From Gammaproteobacteria bacterium (GTDB lineage: Bacteria; Pseudomonadota; Gammaproteobacteria; Burkholderiales; Sulfuricellaceae), in assembly GCA_018824405.1 (NCBI GenBank), contig JAHJGO010000027.1, positions 1 through 64,000 of the forward strand: a DNA stretch of 64,000 bases, read 5' to 3'. Shown one piece after another: positions 39,447 to 48,871 of this stretch. The notes under the pieces are model-generated. The model was not told the origin of the DNA, made no database searches, and saw nothing but the letters and a program-made list of their open reading frames with translations. The translations under genes and the position numbers were made by a program. The stretch's first letter is position 1, and each line of letters begins with the position of its first letter.

Positions 39447-40186
39447 GCTATCTCCTCTGGCCGGGTCAGATGGACGAAACAGTCTTCCAGGCTTTTGCCA
39501 GCACACTGTTGCCGCAAGGTCTCTACCGACCCGCTAAAGACCATCCTGCCCTGACGCAGGATCAGCACACGACCGCACAGTGCTTCCGCTTCAGGCAGAA
39601 AATGGGTGGACAGAATCACGCCATGGGAACGCCCTAACTCCGTGATCAAGGCACGAATTTCACGAATCTGCAGCGGGTCCAATCCTGCCGTCGGCTCATC
39701 CAGAATGATCACGGCTGGCGCATGGACAATCGCCTGGGCGATGCCAACCCGCTGCTGATAGCCCTTGGACAAATTGCCGATCAGACGCCTGGCCACCTCC
39801 GTCAAGGCACAACGATGCAGCGCCTGCATCACCGCGGCCCCCACATCCGATTCTGGCACCCGATGCAAACGGGCCGCCAGGTGCAGATATTCGCTCACAG
39901 TCAGTTCCGGATACAGGGGTGAAATTTCGGGCAAGTAACCGAGATGAATTTTTGCCGCCACAGAATCCTCGAACAAGTCCACGCCGCAGATCTCGACATC
40001 GCCGCTATCGGAAGCCAGATTGCCAGTCAAAATCCGCATCGTGGTGGACTTGCCTGCGCCGTTCGGCCCCAGCAGGCCCAGCACCTCACCTGGGTACAAT
40101 TCCAGATCAAGCGCCTCCAGCACCATGCGCTTGCCATGGCGGCGGCTCAGATTGCGGGCACGAAGAGAAGGCAGAATTTCAGACAT
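39443..40186 (-). CDS. GldA-like ABC transporter ATP-binding protein
   Basis: A 247-residue ABC ATPase of the ABC-2 class. Walker A GLLGPNGAGKST is near residue 36, the signature LSKGYQQRVGIAQA near 137 and Walker B VIILDEPTAGLDP near 157. It is the first gene of a three-gene operon with permease and GldG-like protein. It is divergent from the TPR lipoprotein gene. Confidence 0.93.
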   Translation of the reverse strand: MSEILPSLRARNLSRRHGKRMVLEALDLELYPGEVLGLLGPNGAGKSTTMRILTGNLASDSGDVEICGVDLFEDSVAAKIHLGYLPEISPLYPELTVSEYLHLAARLHRVPESDVGAAVMQALHRCALTEVARRLIGNLSKGYQQRVGIAQAIVHAPAVIILDEPTAGLDPLQIREIRALITELGRSHGVILSTHFLPEAEALCGRVLILRQGRMVFSGSVETLRQQCAGKSLEDCFVHLTRPEEIA

Positions 40187-40292
40187 GAAGCTCCGGAAGC
40201 CATGAGTTCAGAGTAGCCAGTTCAAAGGGTTGTGCCTATACTTGGCAGGCACCAAGGAATCACTAATTATACTTGAGACCCCGAGCTCCAAG

Positions 40293-42017
40293 ATGCCTAC
40301 TCTGAAACTCAAATCCGCCTTACTGACTTCTTTCCTGCTGGCATTGGCGGCATGCACGCCATTGCAGACCAAGCCCCCTGTCGTTGCCGGGGAAAAAATC
40401 CAGGACGAGGCTAAAAAACCGCCCTTGCCGAACCAGGAACTGACTGCGCAGTCACTTTATCAATATCTGGTAGGCGAAGTGGCATTGCAGCGCGGCCAGC
40501 CTGAACTGGCCGCTGAGGCGTTGCTGGATCTGGCGAAGCGAACCCGCGATCCACGTCTGGCACAACGCGCAACAGAAACTGCAATCCAGGGACGGCAAAC
40601 AGTCCAGGCCGGTAACGCAGCAACGCTTTGGCAATCTCTCGATCCCGAGTCACCCCAGGCCACCCAGGCCGCGGCCGCACTGCTCGTCAACAGCGGCCGC
40701 CTGAATGAAGCGCGCCCCTATCTCGAAAAGCTCATTGCCGCCGAGGGTGAAAGCCGTGCTGCTGCTTTTCTCCATCTGAACCAGATGCTGGCGCGGCAAC
40801 CCGACCGAGAAGCTGTGCTGGCATTGGTGCAGGATCTCGCCAAACCCTATCTCGGGAGCGCAGAAGCCCATTTTGCAATTGCCCAAGCGGCTTGGAGTGC
40901 CAGCAAACGTCAGGAAGCCATCACGGAACTGCGCCTGGCTGATAGTTTGCGCCCTGGATGGGAGCTCGCTGCCTTATTCCAGGGACAGGCGTTGCAAAAA
41001 GTTTCCGTCAGCGACTCCATGGAGTTTTACCGCGCCTTTCTGCGCGACTATCCCAAGGCCAGTGAAGTGCGTCTCGCCTATGCCCGCCTGCTGGTGAGCG
41101 AAAAATCCTACCCGCAGGCCCGCGCCGAATTCCAGCGGGTGCTGGACATTTCACCCAACAATGCCGAACTCAGTTTTGCCGTTGGCCTGCTTGCCTTGCA
41201 GGCATCCGACCTCGATGCGGCCGAAAGCTACTTGAAACAGGCGCTTTCCTCTGGATATAAAGATGAAGACCTGGTGCATTTCTACCTTGGACAGATAGCT
41301 GAAGAGCGCAAGCAGTTTAAGCAGGCTGCTGAATGGTTTGTGCGTGTTGGCCCCGGGGAACACTATCTCAACGCTCAGACCCGTTACGCCGGCGTACTGG
41401 CAAAACAGGACAGGCTGGGCGAAGCACGCCAGCACCTGCAGCAGATTCAGCCTCAGAATATTGCGCAACGGGTTTTACTGATCCAGGCCGAAGCGCAACT
41501 GCTGCGCGAAGCCAAACAACATCAGGAAGCTTTTGGCGTTCTGGAAAAGGGGCTGGAAAAACTGCCCAATCAGCCCGAACTGCTGTACGACCACGCCATG
41601 GCCGCCGAAAAACTTGACCTGCTGGATGTAATGGAAAAAGATTTGCGCCAGCTGATCCAGATCAAACCTGACAACGCCCACGCCTACAACGCCCTCGGCT
41701 ACACTTTTGCAGAACGTGGCATACGCCTTGAAGAGGCATTGCAGCTGACAGAAAAGGCACTGTCCCTGGCGTCCGACGACCCCCTCATCATGGACAGCCT
41801 GGGCTGGGCCTATTACCGCCATGGAGAACACGGCAAAGCGGCCGAATGGCTGAAAAAAGCGCACGAACTGCGCCAGGATCCTGAAATTGCGGCACACCTC
41901 GGCGAGGTGCTATGGGCACAGGGCCAGCGCGATGAAGCGCGCAAGGTATGGAACTCCGCCCTGAAACTGGCACCTGACAACGAAGTGTTACGTAATGTCA
42001 TGCAAAAATTCAAATAG
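40293..42017 (+). CDS. Tetratricopeptide-repeat lipoprotein
   Basis: A 574-residue exported protein. The signal peptide ends in the lipobox LALAAC with Cys21. The mature part is a long series of TPR helices; clear units include PKASEVRLAYARLLVSEKSY, DNAHAYNALGYTFAERG and LGWAYYRHGEHGKAAEWL. It immediately precedes lolB-ispE as in many betaproteobacteria. It may be a scaffold for outer-membrane assembly, but the partner is unknown. The ATG at 40293 fits the signal peptide; longer in-frame starts do not. Confidence 0.85.
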   Translation: MPTLKLKSALLTSFLLALAACTPLQTKPPVVAGEKIQDEAKKPPLPNQELTAQSLYQYLVGEVALQRGQPELAAEALLDLAKRTRDPRLAQRATETAIQGRQTVQAGNAATLWQSLDPESPQATQAAAALLVNSGRLNEARPYLEKLIAAEGESRAAAFLHLNQMLARQPDREAVLALVQDLAKPYLGSAEAHFAIAQAAWSASKRQEAITELRLADSLRPGWELAALFQGQALQKVSVSDSMEFYRAFLRDYPKASEVRLAYARLLVSEKSYPQARAEFQRVLDISPNNAELSFAVGLLALQASDLDAAESYLKQALSSGYKDEDLVHFYLGQIAEERKQFKQAAEWFVRVGPGEHYLNAQTRYAGVLAKQDRLGEARQHLQQIQPQNIAQRVLLIQAEAQLLREAKQHQEAFGVLEKGLEKLPNQPELLYDHAMAAEKLDLLDVMEKDLRQLIQIKPDNAHAYNALGYTFAERGIRLEEALQLTEKALSLASDDPLIMDSLGWAYYRHGEHGKAAEWLKKAHELRQDPEIAAHLGEVLWAQGQRDEARKVWNSALKLAPDNEVLRNVMQKFK

Positions 42018-42024
42018 CGGCTTC

Positions 42025-42597
42025 ATGGCCAACTTGAAATTCGCCCTGGCATTACTTGGCTTGCTGATGCTGGGGGGGTGTGCCACGCCACCGCTCAAGC
42101 CGCCTGCCACGACAGCAACACAGACTGCTCCCGAATCATTCGAGCTGAACGGCCGGATTGGCGTACGACATGATGACCAGGGGTTCTCCGGAAATCTGAG
42201 CTGGCGGCATAATGCGGTCGAAGATGAAATTCATTTGCGCTCTCCCCTTGGGCAGACGGTAGCACGCATTCAGCGCAAAGCAGGAATCGTGACGCTGGAC
42301 ACCCCGGAAGGCAATTACACCGCGCAAAGTCCGGCCGAGCTGACCGAACAAGTACTGGGCTGGCGCCTGCCGCTGGACGGGATGCAATACTGGGTACTTG
42401 CTCGCCCGGCGCCCGATGATGCAGCCGAAAGTGAGCGCGATGACAGCATGCGGATCATCCGGCTGCGCCAGCAGCAATGGAACATCGAGTACCGCGACTA
42501 TCGCATGGAAGGGAATTATGTCCTGCCCTCACGCATCACGATGCGCAATGACAAGCTGGAGCTGAAGCTGATCGTTGACAGTTGGGAATTGCCTTGA
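42025..42597 (+). CDS. lolB: Outer-membrane lipoprotein receptor LolB
   Basis: A 190-residue lipoprotein with signal peptide and lipobox LGGC (Cys19). [20 protein letters not shown] near residue 40 is the LolB family start, followed by [13 protein letters not shown] near 71 and [14 protein letters not shown] near 113. LolB receives lipoproteins from LolA and inserts them in the outer membrane. It starts 7 nt after the TPR lipoprotein gene, and its stop overlaps the ispE TTG start (TTGA). Confidence 0.92.
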   Translation: MANLKFALALLGLLMLGGCATPPLKPPATTATQTAPESFELNGRIGVRHDDQGFSGNLSWRHNAVEDEIHLRSPLGQTVARIQRKAGIVTLDTPEGNYTAQSPAELTEQVLGWRLPLDGMQYWVLARPAPDDAAESERDDSMRIIRLRQQQWNIEYRDYRMEGNYVLPSRITMRNDKLELKLIVDSWELP

Positions 42598-43430
42598 GCG
42601 ACATCACCTACCCTGCTCCAGCCAAGCTCAACCTGTTCCTGCACGTGGTGGGGCGCCGCCCGGATGGGTACCACCTGCTGCAAAGCGTATTTCGCTTCAT
42701 CGATCACGGCGATAGCTTGCGTTTCAGTCTCCGCGCTGACGGAAAGGTGGTACGCAGCAGCCAACTGACCGGCGTTGCGCCGGACAAGGATCTGGTGGTG
42801 CGGGCAGCACGCCTGCTGCAGGAACACACCGGCTGCAAGCAGGGCATCACAATCGCCGTGGAGAAACGCCTGCCGATGGGCGGCGGACTGGGCGGCGGCA
42901 GCTCCGATGCAGCCACCACCCTGCTGGCGCTGAACCGCCTGTGGCAGCTGGATCTCCCTCGCACAGAATTGCAGCGACTGGGCTTACAACTGGGCGCGGA
43001 CGTTCCGGTGTTCATCTTTGGCGAAAGTGCTTTTGCCGAGGGTGTGGGTGAACACCTGCAGCCCATTCATCTGCCGCCAGCCTGGTATGTGGTGCTGATT
43101 CCACCCGTTTCTGTGCCGACAGCAGAGATTTTTGCTGCGCCGGAATTGACACGAAACACGACTTCGATCAAAATACCGCTCCTCCTGACAGCCGAATTGC
43201 ACAACGATTTGCAAGCGGTGGTATGCGGGAAATATCCCGAAGTGGCAGAATATCTGGGCTGGCTTAGCCAGCAGGGAACAGCCAGAATGACGGGGTCGGG
43301 TGCGTGCGTATTCGCGGAGTTCGACTCGGAAGACGAAGCAAGCCGGGTGTTAAGGCGCAAGCCTGCCGAATGGCGGGGCTTTGTAGCGCGAGGGCTGGAC
43401 CGGCATCCGTTACGGGATTTTGCAGACTAG
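42594..43430 (+). CDS. ispE: 4-(cytidine 5'-diphospho)-2-C-methyl-D-erythritol kinase
   Basis: A 278-residue GHMP kinase of the MEP isoprenoid pathway. [20 protein letters not shown] begins the substrate site near residue 5. The ATP loop [20 protein letters not shown] is near 90, and [12 protein letters not shown] near 232 is motif 3. The TTG start at 42594 overlaps the lolB stop, and its position in the alignment fits. tRNA-Gln and prs follow, a conserved betaproteobacterial order. Confidence 0.95.
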   Translation: MSDITYPAPAKLNLFLHVVGRRPDGYHLLQSVFRFIDHGDSLRFSLRADGKVVRSSQLTGVAPDKDLVVRAARLLQEHTGCKQGITIAVEKRLPMGGGLGGGSSDAATTLLALNRLWQLDLPRTELQRLGLQLGADVPVFIFGESAFAEGVGEHLQPIHLPPAWYVVLIPPVSVPTAEIFAAPELTRNTTSIKIPLLLTAELHNDLQAVVCGKYPEVAEYLGWLSQQGTARMTGSGACVFAEFDSEDEASRVLRRKPAEWRGFVARGLDRHPLRDFAD

Positions 43431-43436
43431 ATTAAT

Positions 43437-43511
43437 TGGGGAGTCGCCAAGTGGTAAGGCACCGGATTTTGATTCCGGCATTCGTAGGTTCGATCCCTAC
43501 CTCCCCAGCCA
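43437..43511 (+). tRNA. tRNA-Gln (anticodon TTG)
   Basis: The acceptor arms TGGGGAG (43437-43443) and CTCCCCA (43501-43507) pair, followed by discriminator G and an encoded CCA. The anticodon stem CCGGA/TCCGG holds the loop TTTTGAT, giving anticodon TTG. The T-arm AGGTTCGATCCCT is canonical. It lies 6 nt after ispE and is followed by a terminator. Confidence 0.97.
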
Positions 43512-43518
43512 AATTTCA

Positions 43519-43553
43519 GGGGCGGGTGTTTAAACCCCGCCCCTTTGTTTTTT
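43519..43553 (+). terminator. Rho-independent terminator after tRNA-Gln
   Basis: GGGGCGGG (43519-43526) pairs with CCCGCCCC (43536-43543) around a 9-nt loop, followed by a T-rich tail. It lies 8 nt after the tRNA CCA and 22 nt before the prs start, so prs must depend on read-through or a local promoter. Confidence 0.85.
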
Positions 43554-43574
43554 ATTCGCTGAGATAGGCACCTC

Positions 43575-44525
43575 ATGGCGTACGGCAGCATGATGGTTTT
43601 TACCGGCAATGCCAATCCACGGCTTGCTGAAGAAGTGGTGAAACACCTCAATATTCATCTTGGGCGCGCAGTCGTCGGGCGTTTCTCGGATGGTGAGGTG
43701 ATGGTCGAATTGCTCGAAAACGTGCGCGGCAGAGACGTTTTCGTACTGCAATCCACCTGCATGCCAACCAACGACACACTCATGGAAGTGATGGTCATGG
43801 TGGACGCGCTGAAGCGCGCCTCCGCCGGACGTATCACTGCCGCCATTCCTTACCTTGGCTATGCCCGCCAGGACCGCCGCCCGCGTTCCGCTCGAGTCGC
43901 AATCACTGCCAAGGTCGTGGCAAACATGCTGCAGAGCGTGGGTGTAGATCGGTTGTTGACCATGGATCTGCATTCCGATCAGATCCAGGGGTTCTTCGAT
44001 ATCCCCGTGGATAATGTTTACTCCGCGCCCATCCTCCTCGGCGACATATGGAAACATGACCACAAAAACCTGATGGTGGTTTCGCCGGATGTAGGCGGCG
44101 TGGTACGTGCCCGTGCCCTGGCAAAGCGCCTGGAGTCGGACCTGGCGATTATCGACAAACGCCGCCCCAAGCCCAATGTAGCCAAGGTGATGCACATCAT
44201 CGGTGATGTGGCCGGCCGCACCTGCATCCTGATGGATGACCTGGTGGATACCGCCAATACTTTGTGTGAAGCCGCATCAGCACTCAAAGAACACGGTGCG
44301 GAGCGCGTGCTGGCTTACTGCACCCATGCGGTACTGTCCGGCAGCGCAGTCGAACGAGTGATGAATTCCCATCTCGACGAACTGGTGGTGACGGACACCA
44401 TCCCACTGCGCGAAGAAGCCAAACAATGTGGACGCATTCGCCAGCTCTCGGTAGCCGAACTGATGGCCGAGACAATACGCAGAATCAGCAACGAGGACTC
44501 TGTCAGTTCCTTGTTCATGGAATAG
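43575..44525 (+). CDS. prs: Ribose-phosphate pyrophosphokinase (PRPP synthase)
   Basis: A 316-residue enzyme making PRPP from ribose 5-phosphate and [16 protein letters not shown] is near the start, and the flexible-loop motif [20 protein letters not shown] is near residue 97. The metal site [17 protein letters not shown] is near 132 and the PRPP loop [15 protein letters not shown] near 221. The PRPP loop has N where most have G (DTAGT); this is a small deviation. The gene sits between tRNA-Gln and rplY, as usual in the group. Confidence 0.97.
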   Translation: MAYGSMMVFTGNANPRLAEEVVKHLNIHLGRAVVGRFSDGEVMVELLENVRGRDVFVLQSTCMPTNDTLMEVMVMVDALKRASAGRITAAIPYLGYARQDRRPRSARVAITAKVVANMLQSVGVDRLLTMDLHSDQIQGFFDIPVDNVYSAPILLGDIWKHDHKNLMVVSPDVGGVVRARALAKRLESDLAIIDKRRPKPNVAKVMHIIGDVAGRTCILMDDLVDTANTLCEAASALKEHGAERVLAYCTHAVLSGSAVERVMNSHLDELVVTDTIPLREEAKQCGRIRQLSVAELMAETIRRISNEDSVSSLFME

Positions 44526-44528
44526 CAG

Positions 44529-44585
44529 TCAGCCATCAGCTTTCAGCCGTCAGTTTCAAGCTGACAACTGATTGCTGATGGCTGA
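44529..44585. repeat. Palindromic repeat downstream of prs
   Basis: TCAGCCATCAGC (44529-44540) and GCTGATGGCTGA (44574-44585) are perfect 12-bp inverted arms. The interior has further nested pairs (GTCAG/CTGAC). The CAGC/GCTG-rich make-up resembles short extragenic palindromes that are dispersed in betaproteobacterial genomes. Confidence 0.65.
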
Positions 44586-44596
44586 TAGCTTGTTAC

Positions 44597-44621
44597 ACCG
44601 CCTGGTCGCGGGCGGTTTTTT
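44597..44621 (+). terminator. Intrinsic terminator between prs and rplY
   Basis: ACCGCC (44597-44602) pairs with GGCGGT (44611-44616), followed by a T6 run. It lies 20 nt before the rplY ATG, so rplY expression would need its promoter inside the preceding repeat or read-through. Confidence 0.75.
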
Positions 44622-44641
44622 GATAACCTTGGAGTAATGTA

Positions 44642-45262
44642 ATGACTATTGAATTTAACGCAACCTTGCGCACGGTGCAGGGAACGGGTGCGAGCCGCCG
44701 TCTCCGCCATGCCGGCAGAACCCCTGCCATCGTCTACGGCGTCGGCGAGGAAACCGCCGTGATCGAACTGGATCACAATGAAATCTATCATGCCCTGCGC
44801 CATGAGAGCTTCCACTCTTCCATTCTCACCATGAACCTGAATTCCAAGAAAGAAAAGGTTCTGCTGCGCGATTACCAGATGCACCCATTCAAGCAACTGG
44901 TATTGCATGTGGATTTCCAGCGCGTCAACCCGAAAATGAAGATTCACACGAAAGTGCCATTCCACTTCATCAACGCCGAGATTGCACCGGGCGTGAAGCT
45001 AACGGGCAGCACCGTGAACCACATTCTGACTGAAGCTGACGTAAACTGCCTGCCCAAGGATCTGCCTGAGTTCATTGAAGTGGACCTGGCCAATCTGGCA
45101 GCCGGCGACTCCATTCACATGTCCGAAATCAAGCTGCCAAAAGGCGTTGAGTTCGTGCAACTGGCCCACGGTGAAGATGTCGCAGTTGTCTCCATTCCGA
45201 CCCCGCGCGGCGGCACAGGTGGTGAAGCAGAAGAAGCAAGTTCCGAAGAAGAAGCTTCCTGA
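44642..45262 (+). CDS. rplY: 50S ribosomal protein L25/general stress protein Ctc
   Basis: A 206-residue long-form L25 (TL5/Ctc type) that binds 5S rRNA. The N-terminal domain [20 protein letters not shown] and [10 protein letters not shown] near residue 30 is the L25 fold. The C-terminal beta domain ([20 protein letters not shown] near 119) ends in an acidic tail [15 protein letters not shown] lies 5 nt before ATG. It precedes pth with its own terminator. Confidence 0.96.
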   Translation: MTIEFNATLRTVQGTGASRRLRHAGRTPAIVYGVGEETAVIELDHNEIYHALRHESFHSSILTMNLNSKKEKVLLRDYQMHPFKQLVLHVDFQRVNPKMKIHTKVPFHFINAEIAPGVKLTGSTVNHILTEADVNCLPKDLPEFIEVDLANLAAGDSIHMSEIKLPKGVEFVQLAHGEDVAVVSIPTPRGGTGGEAEEASSEEEAS

Positions 45263-45288
45263 TTCGGGCGCCTCTGGCGCTAAAACCG

Positions 45289-45323
45289 AAAAGCCCGTCA
45301 TGTATTACTGACGGGCTTTTTTA
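45289..45323 (+). terminator. Rho-independent terminator after rplY
   Basis: AAAAGCCCGTCA (45289-45300) pairs with TGACGGGCTTTT (45309-45320), a 12-bp perfect stem followed by further T. It sits 19 nt before pth. Confidence 0.93.
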
Positions 45324-45341
45324 TTCAAAGGACGAAAACAG

Positions 45342-45926
45342 ATGCCGCCTATTCGGCTGATCGTGGGGCTCGGCAATCCCGGCCGGGAATATGAAGACAC
45401 CCGGCACAACGCGGGTTTCTGGTGGGTGGATCGCGTCGCGGCCGCTCGTGGCGCCGCGTTTAATCTGGACAAGAAATTCCATGGCTTGGCGACGCGAATT
45501 CATCTCACCGGGCATGAAGCCTGGCTGTTGAAACCCGCCACATTCATGAACCGTAGTGGACAGGCCGTCGGAGCGCTATGCGCTTTTTATAAAATCACGC
45601 CGGAAGAAATTCTGGTGATTCATGACGAACTTGACCTGCCGCCGGGCGAGGCACGCCTCAAAAAGGGCGGCGGCCATGGCGGGCACAACGGTATGCGCGA
45701 CATCATCGCGCATCTCGGCACACAGGATTTCTGGCGCCTGCGTCTGGGTATCGGTCACCCCGGCGATAAATCACAGGTCGCAGATTTTGTGCTGCACCCC
45801 GCCCGGCGCGAAGAACAGGAGCTGATAGACTCAGCTCTGGATAAAAGCCTGCCGCTGCTGCCGCAACTGCTGGCAGGCGATTTTTCGGCAGCCATGCTCA
45901 AGCTGCATACCAAGACAGCAAAGTAG
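45342..45926 (+). CDS. pth: Peptidyl-tRNA hydrolase
   Basis: A 194-residue enzyme that releases peptides from stalled peptidyl-tRNA. [21 protein letters not shown] near residue 5 contains the catalytic histidine. [10 protein letters not shown] near 68 and [20 protein letters not shown] near 96 complete the active site. Length is typical for bacterial Pth. Confidence 0.97.
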   Translation: MPPIRLIVGLGNPGREYEDTRHNAGFWWVDRVAAARGAAFNLDKKFHGLATRIHLTGHEAWLLKPATFMNRSGQAVGALCAFYKITPEEILVIHDELDLPPGEARLKKGGGHGGHNGMRDIIAHLGTQDFWRLRLGIGHPGDKSQVADFVLHPARREEQELIDSALDKSLPLLPQLLAGDFSAAMLKLHTKTAK

Positions 45927-46035
45927 AGCTGTAAACAAAAATGGATAATTCGTCACCCTTCTGTCAACCCGGATTCAAACCCTCGCGTTAATTGCCTCAT
46001 GGTGGACTGCCACCAGACATTTAACGGAGGGTAAG

Positions 46036-46320
46036 ATGGGCAGCCTTAGCAATGAATCCTTTGACGTTTTTCTGGATTCCCTGAAAAAAGCCGGTATTGA
46101 AATCACCAACGAACAGGAACTGCGCGAGCGCCTAGCCGAGGCCCAATGGTGGCGTTATGCGTTCACTACCCTGGCCTCGAATGGCCGGTCAATCGGCATC
46201 TGCTTTAAAGACCGCAATGCTGAATGCAAAAAATCGGATATCCATCGCGCCTTCTCCGAATTCCAGTTTCCGGAAAATGCAGCCGCGATCTTTGACGCCA
46301 GCCTCAAGACCCACCACTGA
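46036..46320 (+). CDS. Conserved hypothetical protein, 94 aa
   Basis: A 94-residue soluble protein with a mostly helical prediction and no recognised domain. It contains two cysteines (GICFKD and AECKKSD). GGAGG lies 7 nt before the ATG, so it is probably translated. It has its own terminator and sits between pth and a pseudouridine synthase gene. The function is unknown. Confidence 0.65.
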   Translation: MGSLSNESFDVFLDSLKKAGIEITNEQELRERLAEAQWWRYAFTTLASNGRSIGICFKDRNAECKKSDIHRAFSEFQFPENAAAIFDASLKTHH

Positions 46321-46348
46321 CAAACGGCGCCTGCGTATCATCCAGCTC

Positions 46349-46374
46349 AAAGACCCGCTACATGGCGGGTCTTT
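46349..46374 (+). terminator. Rho-independent terminator after the 94-aa protein gene
   Basis: AAGACCCGC (46350-46358) pairs with GCGGGTCTT (46365-46373) over a 6-nt loop, with a TTTT tail overlapping the stem end. Confidence 0.85.
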
Positions 46375-46430
46375 TGGTTCTGGGATAAACTGCGTGCCGG
46401 ATTGATTTTCAGATAACCAAGAGGCCGCTA

Positions 46431-47153
46431 GTGAGCAAACAGACCCTGGACCGCATCCTGCAATCGCAGGGCTTCGGCACCCGCAAGGGCTGCCAGCAAC
46501 TGATAACGCGCGGAGAAGTATCCATTGATGGTGACACCGTCACCAATTTTCGTACCAGTTTCGAAACGACCGGCCTGACATTCACGCTTTTCGATGAAAC
46601 ATGGATTTACCGCGATCATGTTTATATTGCGCTGAACAAGCCTTCCGATTTTGAGTGCTCCAGAAAAACCAGCCATCACCCCGGCGTGCTGACCCTGTTG
46701 CCGGAACAATTCACCTGGCGCGATGTTCAGCCGGTGGGGCGTCTAGACCATGACACCACAGGCCTCCTGCTGATGTCGGACGACGGCACCTTCATTCATG
46801 CCCAATCATCCCCCAAGCGGCACGTTCCAAAAATTTACATCGCCACCACACACGATCCGGTCACGCCTGATTTGGTGGCTCTCTTGCTATCTGGTGTGAA
46901 ACTCCATGACGAACCCGCCCCACTGGCAGCCGTTAGTTGTCACGCGCTGGATGCACACCGCCTCGAAATCGTTCTGGAACAGGGCAAATACCACCAGGTC
47001 AAACGCATGCTGGCGGCTGCCGGCAACCATTGCAGCGCCTTGCAGCGCTCGGCGATCGGACGCCTGACGCTGGAATCGCTCGGGCTGAAAGAAGGTGAAT
47101 GGTGCTATCTCGACGAAGCACAGCGCGCCTTGCTCGCCCCGGTCGCGTTATAA
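46431..47153 (+). CDS. rsuA: 16S rRNA pseudouridine(516) synthase RsuA family
   Basis: A 240-residue pseudouridine synthase. The N-terminal S4 domain (LDRILQSQGFGTRKGCQQLI) is followed by the catalytic domain, with IALNKPSDFECS near residue 65 and GRLDHDTTGLLLMSDDG near 103 (catalytic aspartate). KGKYHQVKRMLAAAGNHC near 183 is the family C-terminal motif. The target position is inferred from RsuA-like features. RluE/RluF-type specificity cannot be excluded. A GTG start follows AAGAGG. Confidence 0.85.
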   Translation: MSKQTLDRILQSQGFGTRKGCQQLITRGEVSIDGDTVTNFRTSFETTGLTFTLFDETWIYRDHVYIALNKPSDFECSRKTSHHPGVLTLLPEQFTWRDVQPVGRLDHDTTGLLLMSDDGTFIHAQSSPKRHVPKIYIATTHDPVTPDLVALLLSGVKLHDEPAPLAAVSCHALDAHRLEIVLEQGKYHQVKRMLAAAGNHCSALQRSAIGRLTLESLGLKEGEWCYLDEAQRALLAPVAL

Positions 47154-47206
47154 TAGCGGCCTGCTGCTTCACGAGCTGAAGCGAACTGAATCAAGAAAGG
47201 ATTTCC

Positions 47207-48298
47207 ATGAGTCTCAAGTGCGGTATCGTCGGCCTGCCCAATGTCGGCAAGTCCACCCTGTTCAATGCCATAACCAGTGCCGGCATCGCGGCGGAAAACT
47301 ATCCCTTCTGCACCATCGAACCCAACGTCGGCATCGTGGAAATCCCTGATCCGCGGGTGGAAAAACTGGTGGAAATCGTCAAACCACAGAAAGTGCAGCA
47401 TGCCATCATGGAGTTTGTCGACATCGCCGGTCTGGTGGCAGGCGCATCCAAAGGCGAAGGACTGGGTAACAAATTCCTCGCCAATATTCGCGAAACCGAT
47501 GCCATTGCCCACGTGGTGCGCTGCTTTGAAAATGTGGACGTAGTGCACGTTGCCGGCAAGGTCGACCCCATTTCCGATATTGAAGTAATCAACACTGAAC
47601 TCGCGCTTGCAGACTTGGAAACAGTGGAAAAAGCAGTACTGCGCACCAACAAGCTGGCAAAATCCGGCGACAAGGATTCCATGCGCATGATGGCACTGCT
47701 GGAAAAAGTACGCGCCACACTGGACCAGGGCCAGCCCGCCCGCAGCATCAATCCGGATAAAGACGAAGAGGCCATGCTCAAGCCGCTGTGTCTGATGACC
47801 ATGAAGCCCACCATGTACATCGCCAACGTGGACGAGGGCGGTTTCAGCAACAACCCCTTCCTGGAAAAAGTTGAACAGCACGCGGCAAAAGAAGGTGCGC
47901 CCGTGGTCGCGATCTGCGCCGCCATCGAAGGTGAAATCGCCGATCTTGACGAGGCTGACAAGAAGGAATTTCTCGCCGACATGGGCCTCGATGAGCCCGG
48001 CCTGAACCGCGTCATTCGCGCCGCCTACAAGCTGCTCGGGCTGCAGACCTACTTCACTGCCGGTGTCAAGGAAGTGCGCGCCTGGACCATCCATATTGGC
48101 GACACAGGCCCACAGGCTGCAGGCGTGATCCACACCGATTTCGAACGCGGCTTCATCCGTGCCCAGACCATCGCTTTTGAGGATTTCGTTGCCTGCAAGG
48201 GCGAGCAGGGCGCCAAGGAAGCCGGCAAGATGCGTTCGGAAGGCAAGGAGTATGTTGTGCATGATGGCGATGTCATGAATTTTCTGTTTAACGTTTAG
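47207..48298 (+). CDS. ychF: Redox-regulated ATPase YchF (Obg-like)
   Basis: A 363-residue Obg-family ATPase. G1 [17 protein letters not shown] begins at residue 4. [20 protein letters not shown] is near 67 and the base-binding [10 protein letters not shown] near 203. The C-terminal TGS domain includes [15 protein letters not shown] and the final [15 protein letters not shown]. It prefers ATP over GTP and binds ribosomes. A GAAAGGA site precedes the ATG. Confidence 0.97.
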   Translation: MSLKCGIVGLPNVGKSTLFNAITSAGIAAENYPFCTIEPNVGIVEIPDPRVEKLVEIVKPQKVQHAIMEFVDIAGLVAGASKGEGLGNKFLANIRETDAIAHVVRCFENVDVVHVAGKVDPISDIEVINTELALADLETVEKAVLRTNKLAKSGDKDSMRMMALLEKVRATLDQGQPARSINPDKDEEAMLKPLCLMTMKPTMYIANVDEGGFSNNPFLEKVEQHAAKEGAPVVAICAAIEGEIADLDEADKKEFLADMGLDEPGLNRVIRAAYKLLGLQTYFTAGVKEVRAWTIHIGDTGPQAAGVIHTDFERGFIRAQTIAFEDFVACKGEQGAKEAGKMRSEGKEYVVHDGDVMNFLFNV

Positions 48299-48351
48299 CC
48301 GGTTTGGATTAGGATTGCGCTTCCTAGTTAACACTTGAGAAAGGTAATCAC

Positions 48352-48645
48352 ATGAAAAAATTGATTATTGCCGGCATCGCCCTGTTGTTGTCCAGCCCTC
48401 TGGCTTTTGCCGGGCCTCAGCAGGAAAAGATGAAGGAATGCAATGCGAGCGCCAAAACCCAGGAACTCAAGGGGGATGCGCGCAAGGCCTTCATGAAGGA
48501 CTGTTTGAGTGCCAAAAAACCGGAAGAAACCGGCGCCAAGTCCGCTCAGCAGAACAAGATGAAGCAGTGTAATCAGGAAGCTGGCGACAAGGCCCTCAAG
48601 GGAAATGAACGCAAGAAATTCATGAGCGACTGCTTGAAAAGCTGA
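48352..48645 (+). CDS. psiF: PsiF-family exported protein
   Basis: A 97-residue protein with a signal peptide (cleavage after AFA) and two PsiF repeats. Each has the pattern Q-x-K-M-K-x-C-N and a following LKG-x-x-RK-x-FM-x-x-CL. In E. coli psiF is phosphate-starvation inducible, but the function is unknown. It has its own terminator and no visible Pho box was identified. Confidence 0.88.
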   Translation: MKKLIIAGIALLLSSPLAFAGPQQEKMKECNASAKTQELKGDARKAFMKDCLSAKKPEETGAKSAQQNKMKQCNQEAGDKALKGNERKKFMSDCLKS

Positions 48646-48684
48646 GCGGACAGGCGGAAGCGACCGCCCTCTGATCTGACCAGA

Positions 48685-48722
48685 ATGGGGCCAGCGCCAG
48701 AATAGCGCTGGCCCCATTTATT
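48685..48722 (+). terminator. Rho-independent terminator after psiF
   Basis: TGGGGCCAGCGC (48686-48697) pairs with GCGCTGGCCCCA (48704-48715 approx.), followed by TTTATTTT. The stem is very strong and isolates the downstream hydrogenase island. Confidence 0.92.
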
Positions 48723-48736
48723 TTGCTTCAGGTTTG

Positions 48737-48766
48737 TTGACCGGTTCGGTTATGGGCATTCCCATA
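48737..48766 (+). promoter_or_regulatory. Possible control site upstream of the hydrogenase island
   Basis: A TTGACC hexamer (48737-48742) is followed by the palindrome TATGGG-CATT-CCCATA (48751-48766). No good -10 is at 16-18 nt. The palindrome may be a regulator site. The stretch 48723-48871 otherwise holds nothing that could be recognised. Confidence 0.25.
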
Positions 48767-48871
48767 GAAGCACGTATCCAGGGGAACGCCTGATTCAGCG
48801 GACAATTCGCATTGATTTTTTCTGTCTCCGGTGCTAGCTTGGAACAACTTACCTAGCGAGGGAGAGGTGCC

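Noticed and set aside
47105-48334. 409-codon minus-strand frame opposite ychF
   Set aside because: Antisense to a conserved gene with full motifs; composition is low-complexity and no family is recognised.
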